Below are positions 1-10,604 of a DNA stretch of 64,000 nt, piece by piece. Each line of letters opens with the position of its first letter. Position 1 is the first letter of the stretch. The stretch spans positions 62,001 through 126,000 of the forward strand of contig NZ_JAGFVL010000063.1 in assembly GCF_017599345.1 (NCBI RefSeq), given 5' to 3'. The notes under the pieces are model-generated. The model made no database searches and was not told the DNA's origin. It was given only the letters and a program-made list of their open reading frames with translations. The position numbers were made by a program, and so were the translations under genes. Source of the DNA: Gracilibacillus suaedae (GTDB taxonomy: Bacteria; Bacillota; Bacilli; Bacillales; Amphibacillaceae).

Positions 1-2
1 CA

Positions 3-1304
3 GAGGAAAAAATTTTAGAAGCATTAAATAGCGCTGGAGCTCGGCCGGAACGTTTACCAGTATCAATAGTAGTAGCCATTGTTGAGAAGATTGAAGCGTT
101 TCTTTATACGATTGAAGAGATTAAGCAGTTTTCTATTGCTGGTAGTATGCGACGTTTTCGGGAGACGGTCAAAGATCTGGATTTTATCATTGCAACTGAT
201 GAACCGGAAATTGTACGTGAAAAGTTATTACGTTTTGAAGACCTCATTGACACAATTGCCGCTGGAGATACGAAGGTTTCGATTGTTGTGGAAGGGCGTT
301 TCGATATAAGTGTAGATTTCCGCTTAGTTACAGAAAAAGAGTTCCCGACAACACTACATCATTTTACTGGTTCGAAAGACCATAACGTCTTGATGAGACA
401 GCTGGCAAAAGCACAAGGTAAAAAAATTAGTGAATATGGTGTAGAGGATGTAGATACAGGTGAAGTTGAAACATTTGATACGGAAGCAGCATTTTATGAA
501 AGTTTTGGACTTCACTACATCCCTCCAGAGATCCGTGAAGGAAAAGATGAAATAGAACTAGCGAAAGCAGAGATAGACTTAGTGGATGAAGCAGCGATTC
601 GCGGAGATCTGCATATGCACACCACGTGGAGTGATGGTGCACAATCTTTAGAAGAGATGGTGATCCGTGCAAAAGAAAAAGGCTATGAATTTATTGCCAT
701 CACTGATCATTCCAAATATCTTCGTGTTGCAAATGGCTTAAACGAGGAGCGCTTACGATTACAGCGGAAAGAAATCGATCAAGTACAAGCAAAACATCCA
801 GATATTCATATTTTTGCTGGTATTGAAATGGATATTTTACCTGATGGACGCTTGGATTTTGATGATGACTTTCTACAAAAACTTGATTTTGTGATCGCGT
901 CGATCCACTCTAGTTTTCAGCAATCACAAGAAAAGATTCATGAACGTTTACTAAATGCGTTAGAGAATCCGAATGTCGATATGATTGCTCATCCTACAGG
1001 AAGACTTCTAGGCAGAAGAGACGGATATCCAGTTGATGTAGAATGGTTGATCGAAAAAGCAAAAGAAACCAACACCATATTAGAATTAAATGCGAACCCA
1101 AATCGTCTTGATTTAGCAGCTAAGTGGGTGGAGCTTGCCCAACAACAAGGTGTTCCTATTGCGATCAATACGGATGCCCACAGCTATGCTATGTTAGAAG
1201 ACATGACAACAGGGGTAGGAACGGCCAGAAGAGGTAAACTAAAAAAACAAACCGTCGTAAATACATGGACGAAAGAACAATTAATCGAATTTTTAACGAA
1301 ATAA
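3..1304 (+). CDS. polX: PolX-type DNA polymerase/3'-5' exonuclease, C-terminal part
   Basis: The reading frame is open from base 3, so the true start lies before the window; 433 residues are visible of a family usually about 570 long. The first part is the end of the family X polymerase core. From about base 600 a PHP phosphoesterase domain follows, with metal ligands in GDLHMHTTWSDG, AITDHS, GIEMDIL, IAHPTGR and NTDAHSY. PolX enzymes fill gaps in base excision repair and their PHP domain gives 3'-5' exonuclease activity. It sits 19 bases upstream of mutS2, the same order as in B. subtilis, and is probably co-transcribed. Confidence 0.93.
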   Translation, partial: EEKILEALNSAGARPERLPVSIVVAIVEKIEAFLYTIEEIKQFSIAGSMRRFRETVKDLDFIIATDEPEIVREKLLRFEDLIDTIAAGDTKVSIVVEGRFDISVDFRLVTEKEFPTTLHHFTGSKDHNVLMRQLAKAQGKKISEYGVEDVDTGEVETFDTEAAFYESFGLHYIPPEIREGKDEIELAKAEIDLVDEAAIRGDLHMHTTWSDGAQSLEEMVIRAKEKGYEFIAITDHSKYLRVANGLNEERLRLQRKEIDQVQAKHPDIHIFAGIEMDILPDGRLDFDDDFLQKLDFVIASIHSSFQQSQEKIHERLLNALENPNVDMIAHPTGRLLGRRDGYPVDVEWLIEKAKETNTILELNANPNRLDLAAKWVELAQQQGVPIAINTDAHSYAMLEDMTTGVGTARRGKLKKQTVVNTWTKEQLIEFLTK

Positions 1305-1323
1305 ACAATAAGGAGGTCCGTTT

Positions 1324-3672
1324 ATGAACGAAAGAATTCTTCATGTTTTAGAATTTCATAAAATTATCGATCAACTAGCTGAAAAAGCTGCTTCGTCTCT
1401 AGGTATCGAAAAAATACGTAACTTGAAGCCATCAACGGATCTCGATCAAGTTGTGAATTGGCAAGAGGAAACAGATGAAGCCTATCATGTCATTCGCTTA
1501 AAAGGCAATGTCCCACTCGGTGGCATTTCCGATATCAAACCTAGTGTACAAAGAGCTGTTATTGGAGGGATATTGACTACCCATGAATGTCTGGATGTCG
1601 CTAGTACCATTTATGGTGGTAAACAGTTAAAGCTTTTTATTGATAAATTAGAAGATATCGAAATACCAATTATTCAGAGCTTAGCAGATGAAATTGTCCC
1701 CTTAAATGAACTAGAACGAGAAATCAAAAGCTGTATTGATGATCATGGACATATGATGGATGGAGCAAGTGATAAATTACGGGGATTACGATCTAAAATT
1801 CGTACTAATGAAAATAAGGTGAGAGATCGTTTAGATAATGTTACAAAAACGAAAGCAAAAATGCTGTCAGATGCCATTATTACAATTCGTAATGATCGTT
1901 ATGTGCTGCCAGTAAAACAAGAGTATCGCTCTGCTGTTGGCGGTATTGTTCATGATCAATCTGCATCAGGGCAGACATTGTTTATGGAGCCACAATCAGT
2001 TGTGGAATTAAATAATCAACTACAAGCAGCACGAGTCGAAGAAAAAAGAGAAATGGAACGAATTTTAAAAGATTTGTCACAAAGAATTGCTGCTGATGAA
2101 GGATTCTTAATACAAAATGTTGAAGCACTTGCTAAGATTGATTTTATTTTTGCGAGAGCAAAATTAAGTCATCAAATGAAAGCGAGCAGGCCAGCTATGA
2201 ATGATCGTGGGGTCATCAAGATGAAACAGGCGCGCCATCCGCTGATTCCCGCAGAAGAAGTCGTAGCAAATGATGTGGAATTAGGTGTAGACTTCACGGC
2301 AATTGTCATAACAGGTCCCAATACGGGTGGTAAGACCGTTACCTTAAAAATGGTAGGACTCTGTACCTTAATGGCCCAATCGGGATTACAGATTCCCGCA
2401 CTAGACGGTTGTGAGTTAGCCGTGTTTTCGGATGTATTCGCAGACATAGGTGATGAACAGTCGATTGAGCAAAGCTTAAGTACTTTTTCCTCGCATATGA
2501 CGAACATTGTAGACATCTTGAATACTTTCGACGAAAAATCATTGCTATTATTTGATGAGCTTGGTGCTGGTACAGACCCGCAAGAAGGGGCAGCATTAGC
2601 CATGTCTATTCTTGATCATGTCATGAGCAAACAAGCTCGGGTTATCGCAACTACCCACTATCCGGAATTGAAAGCATATGGATACAACCGCGAAGGCGTG
2701 ACAAATGCATCTGTTGAATTTGATATTCAAACATTAAAGCCAACTTATCGCCTGCTAATTGGTGTGCCAGGACGGAGTAATGCCTTTGAAATTTCCAAGC
2801 GTCTAGGCCTAAATGAAGCCATTATTGAAGATGCTAGAGGACATATCGGAACGGATTCGAAAAGTGTGGAAAATATGATCGCTTCTCTAGAGGATTCGCG
2901 TCGAAAGGCGGAAACCGATTATGACGATGCACAAGCTATTTTAGAAGGAGCAGAACAGTTAAAACGTGATCTGGAAAAACAATGGCAACAGTTCGAAAAA
3001 GAGCGAGAAGCATTATATAAGAAAGCAGAAGAAAAGGCAGAAAAAGCAGTCGCTAAAGCACGAGAAGAAGCTGAAACCATTGTATCTGAGCTGCGCAATA
3101 TGCAGACAGAGGCAGAATTAAAAGAGCATGAATGGATCGAAGCGAAGAAATTATTAAACGAAGCAAGGCCTGAGTTAACGAAAAAACAGGAAAAACATGC
3201 ACCGTCCATTGATGAAGACAAAGCAAAAACGTTGAAGCCTGGTGATGAAGTACGATTATTAACACTGGATCAAAAAGGAACCATTATAGAACAGACAGGT
3301 AAAAATGAATTCCAGGTCCAAATTGGTATCATGAAGATGAAGGCAAAACGAAAAGATCTTTTATTTATTAGAAGAGAAGAGCCGAAAATGGAAAAACCAT
3401 TAGCAACAGTCAGAGGTTCTGCATACCATGTCAAACCAGAGTTAGACTTGCGTGGGGAACGGTTTGAAGATGCTGTACAACAACTAGAGAAATATATTGA
3501 CGATGCCTTGCTTGCAGGTTATAACAAAGTATCGATCATCCATGGGAAAGGAACTGGAGCACTAAGAAAAGGAGTTAAAAACTTTGCCCGGAACCATTCT
3601 AAAGTTGCCAGTGCGCGAGATGGTGATATGGGTGAAGGTGGTCTTGGTGTCACAGTAATGGAATTAAAATAG
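1324..3672 (+). CDS. mutS2: MutS2 family ATPase with Smr domain
   Basis: 782 residues, normal length for the family. Walker A GPNTGGKT lies near residue 330, with [16 protein letters not shown] (Walker B) and STFSSHM after it. A long charged coiled coil covers about 510-640. The C-terminal Smr nuclease domain carries [11 protein letters not shown] and [13 protein letters not shown]. MutS2 suppresses homologous recombination and, in Bacillus, acts on collided ribosomes. A strong AGGAGG precedes the ATG. It is followed 14 bases later by a DUF350 gene, forming an apparent operon. Confidence 0.96.
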   Translation: MNERILHVLEFHKIIDQLAEKAASSLGIEKIRNLKPSTDLDQVVNWQEETDEAYHVIRLKGNVPLGGISDIKPSVQRAVIGGILTTHECLDVASTIYGGKQLKLFIDKLEDIEIPIIQSLADEIVPLNELEREIKSCIDDHGHMMDGASDKLRGLRSKIRTNENKVRDRLDNVTKTKAKMLSDAIITIRNDRYVLPVKQEYRSAVGGIVHDQSASGQTLFMEPQSVVELNNQLQAARVEEKREMERILKDLSQRIAADEGFLIQNVEALAKIDFIFARAKLSHQMKASRPAMNDRGVIKMKQARHPLIPAEEVVANDVELGVDFTAIVITGPNTGGKTVTLKMVGLCTLMAQSGLQIPALDGCELAVFSDVFADIGDEQSIEQSLSTFSSHMTNIVDILNTFDEKSLLLFDELGAGTDPQEGAALAMSILDHVMSKQARVIATTHYPELKAYGYNREGVTNASVEFDIQTLKPTYRLLIGVPGRSNAFEISKRLGLNEAIIEDARGHIGTDSKSVENMIASLEDSRRKAETDYDDAQAILEGAEQLKRDLEKQWQQFEKEREALYKKAEEKAEKAVAKAREEAETIVSELRNMQTEAELKEHEWIEAKKLLNEARPELTKKQEKHAPSIDEDKAKTLKPGDEVRLLTLDQKGTIIEQTGKNEFQVQIGIMKMKAKRKDLLFIRREEPKMEKPLATVRGSAYHVKPELDLRGERFEDAVQQLEKYIDDALLAGYNKVSIIHGKGTGALRKGVKNFARNHSKVASARDGDMGEGGLGVTVMELK

Positions 3673-3686
3673 AAGGAGGCCATGAC

Positions 3687-4094
3687 ATGTCTGATTTTTG
3701 GGAAAATATCTTTGTCGAAACCGCAGCCCGTTATAGTGTAGCAGTGTTATGTTTAGTTTTATTTCTTGTTATATTTGAATTAGTCACTTCTTATAAAAAT
3801 TGGGAAGAAATTAAACGGGGTAACTTCAGTGTTGCGATGGCAACAGGTGGGAAAATTTTTGGGATTGCTAATGTTATCCGCTATTCCATACAACATAATG
3901 ATACGATTTTAGAAAGTATTGCATGGGGTGGATATGGGTTTCTGTTACTGTTGTTTGGATACTTTATTTTTGAATTTTTAACACCCACCTATAAAATCGA
4001 TCAGGAAATTGCCAACGATAATCGAGCTGTAGGCTTTATATCGCTAGTGATTTCCGTTGGATTATCTTATGTTATTGGGTCAAGCATTCAGTAA
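3687..4094 (+). CDS. DUF350-type membrane protein (YshE-like)
   Basis: 135 residues with about four hydrophobic segments (roughly 16-36, 52-66, 80-98, 113-132). A conserved-looking NVIRYSIQHND sits in a loop. The composition and position directly after mutS2 match B. subtilis yshE, a DUF350 protein of unknown role. AAGGAGG lies just upstream of the ATG and the gene is tightly spaced with mutS2, so it is probably part of that operon. Confidence 0.8.
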   Translation: MSDFWENIFVETAARYSVAVLCLVLFLVIFELVTSYKNWEEIKRGNFSVAMATGGKIFGIANVIRYSIQHNDTILESIAWGGYGFLLLLFGYFIFEFLTPTYKIDQEIANDNRAVGFISLVISVGLSYVIGSSIQ

Positions 4095-4106
4095 AGGAGT
4101 GGCGTC

Positions 4107-4187
4107 GTGAAAACATTAGCCTATGTTTTACTTGTTATAGCAGTCATCTTTTTAGCTGTAGGAATCTATTATGTCATGACTGTATAG
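4107..4187 (+). CDS. 26-residue single-pass membrane mini-protein
   Basis: GTG start with a good RBS (AAAGGAG, seven bases upstream). The predicted peptide begins MKTLAYVLLV and is almost entirely one transmembrane helix ending YYVMTV. It lies 12 bases after the DUF350 gene and reads as the last gene of the same operon. No family is recognised. The RBS and spacing are the main support. Confidence 0.5.
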   Translation: MKTLAYVLLVIAVIFLAVGIYYVMTV

Positions 4188-4292
4188 CATTATTTTGGCA
4201 ACATATAATAACGATAAGCAAAGTATTAGGCTGATTATTTTGTCAATGTTATACTTGTAAAGAAATCGGAATAATGAAGGAGGAATTTCATA

Positions 4293-4607
4293 ATGGCAAT
4301 TGTAGCAGCTAGCGATAGCACTTTTAGTAATGAAACTAGTGAGGGATTAGTATTAGCTGATTTTTGGGCTACTTGGTGTGGACCATGTAAAATGATTGCA
4401 CCAGTTCTAGAAGAAATAGATGGTGAAATGAGTGATCAAGTTAAAATCGTAAAACTTGATGTAGATGAAAACCAAGAAACAGCTGGAAAATACGGTGTAA
4501 TGAGTATTCCAACACTTCTTCTTTTCAAAGATGGAGAAGTAGTTGACCAAGTAGTTGGTTATCAACCAAAAGAAGCACTTGTAGAACTCATCAACAAACA
4601 TGCTTAA
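4293..4607 (+). CDS. trxA: Thioredoxin
   Basis: 104 residues, the usual size. The active site WCGPC is at residues 28-32 and the cis-proline loop reads SIPTLLLF. It is the general cytosolic disulfide reductase. The RBS is AAGGAGGA. It is a separate transcription unit with its own terminator. The order trxA-uvrC is the same neighbourhood as in B. subtilis. Confidence 0.97.
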   Translation: MAIVAASDSTFSNETSEGLVLADFWATWCGPCKMIAPVLEEIDGEMSDQVKIVKLDVDENQETAGKYGVMSIPTLLLFKDGEVVDQVVGYQPKEALVELINKHA

Positions 4608-4619
4608 TAAAACAAGATT

Positions 4620-4660
4620 ATCCCTTATTATAGAGTACCTATAATAAGGGATTCTTTACG
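4620..4660 (+). terminator. Intrinsic terminator of trxA
   Basis: Perfect 14-bp arms at 4620-4633 and 4639-4652 around a 5-base loop, followed by TCTTTA. It sits 13 bases after the trxA stop codon. Confidence 0.85.
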
Positions 4661-4747
4661 TCAAGCGTCTTTTTTTGTACTATAATAATATTTAAACCGA
4701 AAAACAAAGACTAGAGAGAATCAACTTGAAATACAGGGGGTGAAATG

Positions 4748-6526
4748 GTGAACGACCATATTAAGGAGAAATTAGCAGTGTTGCCAGCGCAACCTGGTTG
4801 TTATTTAATGAAGGATAAGCATGGAACGATTATTTATGTTGGCAAGTCAAAGATCCTTCGTAACCGGATCCGTTCTTATTTTATTGGGGCTAATGATCAA
4901 AAAACACAGCGTCTTGTCCGTGAGATAAGAGACTTTGAGTATATTGTCACGAGTTCAGAGATTGAAGCATTGATTTTGGAAATGAACTTAATTAAAAAAT
5001 ACGATCCAAAATACAATGTACTATTGAAAGATGACAAATCCTATCCTTTTTTAAAAATTACCAATGAACGACATCCGCGTTTAATTATTACGAGAAAAGT
5101 CAAAAAGGATAAGGGGAAATATTTCGGACCGTATCCTAACGTGTTGGCAGCAAAGGAAACGAAAAAATTGTTAGATCGTTTATATCCATTGCGCAAATGC
5201 AATAATCAAAAAGGACGTCATTGTCTCTACTATCATATGGGGCAATGCTTAGCATGTTCTGACCATCCGCCTTCTCAAGAAGAATATCGAACCATTACCC
5301 AAGAAGTCACGAGTTTTTTAAATGGTGGACATAGAAAAATAAAAGCGGAATTAAAAGAAAAAATGCTAGTAGCTTCTGAGGATCTAAATTTCGAGAGAGC
5401 TAAAGAATTTCGTGATTTGATCCAGCATATTGAGTCAGTCATGGAACAACAAAAAATGACGATGAAGGATCAGGTCGACAGAGACGTCTTTAACTTCAGC
5501 TATGATAAGGGCTGGATGTGTGTACAAGTATTCTTTATCCGTCAAGGTAAATTAATTGAACGTGATGTATCATTATTTCCGTTTTATGATGAAGCAGAGG
5601 AAACCTTCCTAAGTTTTATCGGCAGTTTTTACATGCATCACCATCATCCAAAACCAAAGCAAATTCTCGTACCGATTCCAACGGATGTCAATCTGCTAAA
5701 GCAATTATTAGATGTAGATGTGCATATTCCTATGAGAGGTCGAAAGAAGGAATTGGTAGAATTAGCGAAGAAAAATGCAGAAATTGCTTTACAGGAAAAA
5801 TTCAGCTTAATTGAACGAGATGAAGAACGTACTATACGTGCTGTCGAAACATTAGGTGAAAAACTCCATATTGAGACACCACATCGGATTGAATCCTTTG
5901 ATAACTCGAATATTCAAGGGACAGATCCGGTATCAGCGATGGTCGTTTTTATTGATGGTAAACCCGCAAAAAAAGAATATCGAAAATATAAAATTAAACA
6001 AGTGGATGGTCCTGATGACTATGAAACTATGCGTGAGGTTATCCGCAGGCGATATACGAGAGTACTAAAAGAAGGAGCACCACTGCCTGATTTAATTCTT
6101 GTCGATGGTGCTAAAGGCCAGATGTCAGCTGCTATAGACGTATTGGAGAATGAATTAGGTCTAGATATTCCACTATGTGGCTTAGCAAAAGATGATAAAC
6201 ACCGGACAAGTGAATTATTGTATGGAGATCCCCCAGAAGTAGTCGAATTAGATCGGCGTTCACAGGAATTTTATTTTATTCAACGGATACAAGATGAAGT
6301 ACACCGATTTGCAATCACCTTCCACCGTCAGCTCAGAGGAAAAAGTGCTTTCCATTCTAAATTGGATGAAATTGATGGTGTAGGAGCCCAACGGAAGAAA
6401 TTATTACTTACTCATTTTAAATCAATTAAGGATATCGAACAGGCATCTGTTGACTCGATTGTAAAACTGGGAATACCAAAACCTGTTGCAGAGAATATTT
6501 TAGAACATCTTCAGGAAGATGAATAA
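4748..6526 (+). CDS. uvrC: Excinuclease ABC subunit C
   Basis: 592 residues. The N-terminal GIY-YIG nuclease reads PGCYLMKD then IIYVGKSK. A UvrB-binding UVR motif ([15 protein letters not shown]) lies near residue 215. The RNase H-like 5' nuclease domain has [15 protein letters not shown], and the C-terminus carries HhH motifs. It makes the dual incision in nucleotide excision repair. I chose the GTG at 4748 over the ATG one codon earlier, because the GGGGG RBS is then seven bases away and the start aligns with the B. subtilis N-terminus as I remember it. Confidence 0.96.
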   Translation: MNDHIKEKLAVLPAQPGCYLMKDKHGTIIYVGKSKILRNRIRSYFIGANDQKTQRLVREIRDFEYIVTSSEIEALILEMNLIKKYDPKYNVLLKDDKSYPFLKITNERHPRLIITRKVKKDKGKYFGPYPNVLAAKETKKLLDRLYPLRKCNNQKGRHCLYYHMGQCLACSDHPPSQEEYRTITQEVTSFLNGGHRKIKAELKEKMLVASEDLNFERAKEFRDLIQHIESVMEQQKMTMKDQVDRDVFNFSYDKGWMCVQVFFIRQGKLIERDVSLFPFYDEAEETFLSFIGSFYMHHHHPKPKQILVPIPTDVNLLKQLLDVDVHIPMRGRKKELVELAKKNAEIALQEKFSLIERDEERTIRAVETLGEKLHIETPHRIESFDNSNIQGTDPVSAMVVFIDGKPAKKEYRKYKIKQVDGPDDYETMREVIRRRYTRVLKEGAPLPDLILVDGAKGQMSAAIDVLENELGLDIPLCGLAKDDKHRTSELLYGDPPEVVELDRRSQEFYFIQRIQDEVHRFAITFHRQLRGKSAFHSKLDEIDGVGAQRKKLLLTHFKSIKDIEQASVDSIVKLGIPKPVAENILEHLQEDE

Positions 6527-6548
6527 AACCCCGTTCCTAAAATCAAAT

Positions 6549-6583
6549 GTCGGCATTGGCCACGTCCTGTGGCCAATGCCGAC
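6549..6583. terminator. Long perfect hairpin between convergent uvrC and yslB
   Basis: 15-bp perfect arms (6549-6563 and 6569-6583) with a 5-base loop, and a weaker outer pairing of CCCC with GGGG. There is no T-tract on either side. It may still end transcripts from both convergent genes. Confidence 0.55.
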
Positions 6584-6601
6584 TAATAGGAATAAGGGGC
6601 A

Positions 6602-7027
6602 TTAATTATGTAGGACGTGAAAAATAACATGGTCTTTATTGACTTCAGGCACACACTCACAGTTTTTGTCCGTTAAATGGAACATTGTTTCTGCTAAAAA
6701 CCCCGCTTCCAGTTGAAAATCAATTTCTTTTAAAGTTTGCAGTCGTGCTTTAACCAAGCTACCACCCAATTCATATATAAAACCACGCCGCTTTTCGTGA
6801 GCTAAAGCTAACTCTCCCCAGCCAACATGTTGAAAAAATTCCTGTATTTCTTCTGTTGTTGCACATTCCGCTTGTCTGGCCAAATTTTTACCCATGACAT
6901 ATAAAATAAGATCGGATTCCTGTCCCAACATATCAGGTAGTCCGACATAGCGAAGTAAATCATAGCCACTGCTTGTTGTTTGAAGGTTGGCAAGTACTGT
7001 AGCGATGTTTGTCTTTTTATTTGTCAC
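6602..7027 (-). CDS. yslB: YslB-like DUF2507 protein
   Basis: 141 residues with GTG start and RBS AGAGGGG eight bases upstream. The sequence (TSSGYDLLRYVGLPDMLG, FFQHVGWGELALAHEKR) matches the YslB/DUF2507 family, small proteins of unknown function beside uvrC and sdh in Bacillaceae. It is transcribed towards uvrC, away from sdhC. Cysteines cluster near the C-terminus (KNCECVPE). Confidence 0.8.
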   Translation of the reverse strand: MTNKKTNIATVLANLQTTSSGYDLLRYVGLPDMLGQESDLILYVMGKNLARQAECATTEEIQEFFQHVGWGELALAHEKRRGFIYELGGSLVKARLQTLKEIDFQLEAGFLAETMFHLTDKNCECVPEVNKDHVIFHVLHN

Positions 7028-7176
7028 TTCATTGTCCCCTCTCTTACCTCAATCAAAACCTAACGCTTTACAACTATTATCACCTTTTTTACTGTTTTCT
7101 GCAATCGTTCAAAAGTAACTTTCTCTGTTTTTCCATTTATAATCGACAAATATTTGAAGAAAAAGAATTCGTTTTC

Positions 7177-7205
7177 TTGACGCTTTTTCCTGATAGAAGT
7201 ACAAT
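7177..7205 (+). promoter_or_regulatory. Predicted sigma-A promoter of sdhCAB
   Basis: TTGACG, 17-base spacer, TACAAT. It is the best vegetative promoter in the 342-base gap between yslB and sdhC, leaving a leader of about 160 bases before sdhC. The remainder of this gap holds no gene that I can support. Confidence 0.6.
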
Positions 7206-7291
7206 AGTTGTGGTACCAATATACGAAATTCTTTGGATGGGATGTCTCGTCAGAGGTAGGAAATGAAAGATAGAATCCGTACAACGAGATG

Positions 7292-7303
7292 TAAAGCGCT
7301 TTA
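7292..7303. promoter_or_regulatory. Palindrome resembling a CcpA cre site
   Basis: A perfect 12-bp palindrome TAAAGCGCTTTA whose core AAAGCGCTTT matches the centre of cre sites. It lies in the sdhC leader downstream of the predicted promoter, where bound CcpA could act as a roadblock. Carbon control of sdh is plausible, but the outer cre positions do not match, so this is tentative. Confidence 0.35.
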
Positions 7304-7369
7304 AAATTTTAGCGCAAAAAAAGAGTCGTATGTTGAATTTATGATGAACTAGAGGGGGGTACACAAAAG

Positions 7370-7978
7370 GTGGAGAATAGGGAATTTTTTTATCGCAGGT
7401 TACATTCACTATTAGGGGTTGTGCCAATCGGGATCTTTTTAATTCAGCACTTGGTTGTCAACCATTTTGCAGTTTATGGTCCTGAGAGCTTTAATAAAGC
7501 GGCACACTTTATGCATGATTTACCATTCCGTATAGTGCTTGAAATCTTTATTATTTTTCTTCCTATAATATTCCACGCAGTATTGGGTGTGTATATCGTA
7601 TTTGTTGCCAAAAACAATGTCAGCCGTTATGGTTTCTTCCGTAACTGGATGTTCTATCTGCAACGTATCACAGGTATCATTACACTCGTATTTATTGTGT
7701 GGCACGTTTGGGAGACACGAGTTCAAATTGGAATGGGTACAGAAGAGTTAGATTATAGCTTAATGGAAAACATTTTGGCTAATCCTGTCATGTTCTGGTT
7801 TTATGTACTTGGTGTAGTTTCCACTACATTCCACTTCGCAAATGGATTGTGGAGCTTTTTAGTAAGCTGGGGTATTACCGTTACACCACGTTCACAAAAA
7901 ATTGCTACATATGCAACACTTTTAGTTTTCTTAGCAGTAACATATATCGGTATTCGCGCATTGTTCGCGTTTGTTTAA
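7370..7978 (+). CDS. sdhC: Succinate dehydrogenase cytochrome b558 subunit
   Basis: 202 residues, GTG start behind AGAGGGGGG. Five membrane segments with the heme-ligand-type histidines of the Bacillus b558 subunit (RLHSLLGVVPIGIFLIQHLVVNHF, FHAVLGVY, LVFIVWHVWE, FHFANGLW). It anchors complex II in the membrane and passes electrons to menaquinone. First gene of sdhCAB. Confidence 0.95.
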   Translation: MENREFFYRRLHSLLGVVPIGIFLIQHLVVNHFAVYGPESFNKAAHFMHDLPFRIVLEIFIIFLPIIFHAVLGVYIVFVAKNNVSRYGFFRNWMFYLQRITGIITLVFIVWHVWETRVQIGMGTEELDYSLMENILANPVMFWFYVLGVVSTTFHFANGLWSFLVSWGITVTPRSQKIATYATLLVFLAVTYIGIRALFAFV

Positions 7979-8010
7979 TAAGTAGTAGGGAGTAAAGGGA
8001 GTGAGTATAA

Positions 8011-9762
8011 ATGAGTGATCGCAATATTGTTATTGTTGGTGGTGGTCTGGCAGGTTTAATGGCCACAATTAAAGCAGCAGAAGCAGGCGTACACGTTGAT
8101 TTGTTATCAATTGTACCTGTAAAAAGGTCTCACTCTGTTTGTGCACAAGGTGGAATTAACGGTGCAGTAAATACGAAAGGGGAAGGAGATTCTCCTTGGG
8201 AACACTTTGACGATACAGTTTATGGTGGTGACTTTTTAGCCAATCAACCGCCGGTAAAAGCAATGTGTGAAGCTGCACCAGGAATTATACATATGCTCGA
8301 TCGTATGGGAGTTATGTTTAACCGTACGCCAGAAGGATTACTTGACTTCCGTCGTTTCGGTGGTACACAACATCACCGTACAGCATATGCCGGTGCGACA
8401 ACAGGGCAGCAGTTATTGTATGCATTAGACGAACAGGTTCGTCGTTATGAAGTACAAGGACTTGTAACGAAATATGAAGGATGGGAATTCATTTCGGCTA
8501 TTATTGATGATGAGGGTGTTGGACGAGGTATCATCGGCCAAAACATCAAATCTCATGAACTAAAAGCATTTAAAGCGGATGCCACTATTTTAGCGTCTGG
8601 TGGACCTGGTATTATCTTTGGGAAATCTACCAACTCTGTTATTAATACTGGCTCAGCCGCTGCAGCTCTTTACTTACAAGGTGGAATTTATGCAAATGGT
8701 GAGTTCATTCAAATTCACCCAACTGCAATCCCGGGTGATGATAAGCTTCGTCTTATGAGTGAATCTGCTCGTGGTGAAGGTGGTCGAGTATGGACTTATA
8801 AAGATGGAGAGCCATGGTATTTCTTAGAAGAGAAATATCCTGCATATGGTAACCTTGTACCACGTGATATTGCAACACGTGAAATTTTCGATGTCTGTGT
8901 CAACCAAAAATTAGGTATCAATGGTGAAAACATGGTTTACTTGGATCTATCACACAAAGATCCAAAGGAATTAGATGTAAAACTTGGTGGTATCATTGAA
9001 ATTTACGAGAAGTTCGTTGGGGAAGACCCTCGTAAAGTACCGATGAAAATATTTCCAGCAGTACATTACTCCATGGGTGGTCTGTGGGTTGATTATGATC
9101 AAATGACTAATATTCCTGGTATTTTTGCTGCTGGTGAGTGTGATTACACACAACACGGTGCCAATCGTCTAGGTGCTAACTCATTACTATCATCTATTTA
9201 TGGTGGTATGGTTGCCGGACCTAATGCGATTAAATATATGGATGGCCTGGAAAAAACAGTTGAAGACGTATCATCCACTTTATTTGATAACCAATTAAAA
9301 GAAGAGAAAGACCAATTTGAAGCGTTATTGAATATGCGTGGTGACGAGAATGCGTATCAGATCCACAAAGAGCTTGGGGAATGGATGACAGATAACGTAA
9401 CCGTTGTACGTGACAACGAAAAACTATTAAAAACAGACGAAAAAATCCAGGAATTATTAGAACGATGGGAAAACATCAATATGGACGATACGTCACGTTG
9501 GAATAACTCGGGTGTTATGTTTACTCGTCAATTGAAAAATATGCTTCATTTAGCACGCGTTATTACGCAAGGGGCATATAACCGTAATGAAAGCCGTGGA
9601 GCTCATTACAAACCAGAATTCCCTGATCGTAATGATGAAGAATGGTTAAAGACAACGAAAGCATCTTTTGACAAACAAAATAAAGCACCGAAATTCGAAT
9701 ATGAAGATGTAGATGTGTCATTAATCAAGCCAAGAAAACGTGACTACAGTAAGAAAAAATAA
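8011..9762 (+). CDS. sdhA: Succinate dehydrogenase flavoprotein subunit
   Basis: 583 residues. The FAD-binding motif VIVGGGLAGLMA is at the N-terminus, HSVCAQGGINGA is the flavin-linkage region, and HPTAIPG, SESARGEGG and HYSMGGLWVD are the active-site segments. It oxidises succinate to fumarate in the TCA cycle. It lies 32 bases after sdhC and 15 bases before sdhB, in one operon. Confidence 0.97.
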   Translation: MSDRNIVIVGGGLAGLMATIKAAEAGVHVDLLSIVPVKRSHSVCAQGGINGAVNTKGEGDSPWEHFDDTVYGGDFLANQPPVKAMCEAAPGIIHMLDRMGVMFNRTPEGLLDFRRFGGTQHHRTAYAGATTGQQLLYALDEQVRRYEVQGLVTKYEGWEFISAIIDDEGVGRGIIGQNIKSHELKAFKADATILASGGPGIIFGKSTNSVINTGSAAAALYLQGGIYANGEFIQIHPTAIPGDDKLRLMSESARGEGGRVWTYKDGEPWYFLEEKYPAYGNLVPRDIATREIFDVCVNQKLGINGENMVYLDLSHKDPKELDVKLGGIIEIYEKFVGEDPRKVPMKIFPAVHYSMGGLWVDYDQMTNIPGIFAAGECDYTQHGANRLGANSLLSSIYGGMVAGPNAIKYMDGLEKTVEDVSSTLFDNQLKEEKDQFEALLNMRGDENAYQIHKELGEWMTDNVTVVRDNEKLLKTDEKIQELLERWENINMDDTSRWNNSGVMFTRQLKNMLHLARVITQGAYNRNESRGAHYKPEFPDRNDEEWLKTTKASFDKQNKAPKFEYEDVDVSLIKPRKRDYSKKK

Positions 9763-9777
9763 AGGGGGTAGCGCGAA

Positions 9778-10539
9778 ATGGCAGAGGAGAAATTAACACT
9801 AATAGTAACTCGTCAAGATAGTCCAGATTCAGCTCCCTATGAGGAGACTTTCAAGGTAAATTACCGTAAAAATATGAATATCATCTCCGCATTAATGGAA
9901 ACACAAAAAAATCCAGTCAATGCAAACGGAGAGTCTGTAGCACCAGTTCAATGGGAATCAAATTGTTTAGAAGAAGTATGTGGTGCTTGTTCGATGGTAA
10001 TTAATGGGGAACCACGACAAGCTTGTTCAACGCTTGTAGATAAATTGGAACAACCTATCCGTATCGCACCGATGTCGACATTCCCGGTTGTTCGTGACTT
10101 AGTCGTTGATCGTAGTCGTATGTTTGACTCCTTAAAAAAGGTAAAAGCATGGATTCCAATCGACGGAACACACGATCTTGGCCCTGGACCAAGAATGCCA
10201 GAAAAGAAACGTCAATGGGCATACGAATTATCCAAATGTATGACATGTGGTGTTTGTTTAGAAGCATGTCCAAACGTGAACAGCAAGTCCGATTTCATCG
10301 GACCTGCACCGCTGTCACAAGTACGTCTGTTCAATTCTCATCCAACTGGTGAGATGAACAAGAGTGAACGTTTAGAAGCACTAATGGAAGATGGCGGTCT
10401 AGCAGGATGCGGTAACTCACAAAACTGCGTACAAGTTTGTCCAAAAGGTATTCCTTTAACAACTTCCATCGCAGCACTAAACCGCGATACCAACATCCAA
10501 TCATTCAAAAACTTCTTCGGAAGTGACAACGCACACTAA
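9778..10539 (+). CDS. sdhB: Succinate dehydrogenase iron-sulfur subunit
   Basis: 253 residues. The [2Fe-2S] loop CLEEVCGACSMVINGE is in the N-terminal half. The second domain has CMTCGVCLEACP and CVQVCPKG cluster motifs. It carries electrons from SdhA to SdhC. Last gene of the operon, ended by a strong terminator. Confidence 0.97.
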   Translation: MAEEKLTLIVTRQDSPDSAPYEETFKVNYRKNMNIISALMETQKNPVNANGESVAPVQWESNCLEEVCGACSMVINGEPRQACSTLVDKLEQPIRIAPMSTFPVVRDLVVDRSRMFDSLKKVKAWIPIDGTHDLGPGPRMPEKKRQWAYELSKCMTCGVCLEACPNVNSKSDFIGPAPLSQVRLFNSHPTGEMNKSERLEALMEDGGLAGCGNSQNCVQVCPKGIPLTTSIAALNRDTNIQSFKNFFGSDNAH

Positions 10540-10550
10540 TATCATTGTTC

Positions 10551-10582
10551 AAAACCCTTCTCCAGAGATGGAGAAGGGTTTT
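10551..10582 (+). terminator. Intrinsic terminator of sdhCAB
   Basis: Perfect 13-bp arms AAAACCCTTCTCC and GGAGAAGGGTTTT with a 6-base loop, 11 bases after sdhB. Confidence 0.92.
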
Positions 10583-10604
10583 CTGTTGCTTTTAGGAGCT
10601 GTGA

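Noticed and set aside
2172-3265. Minus-strand frames inside mutS2
   Set aside because: Antisense shadows of a well-supported gene, with no RBS or domain signal.
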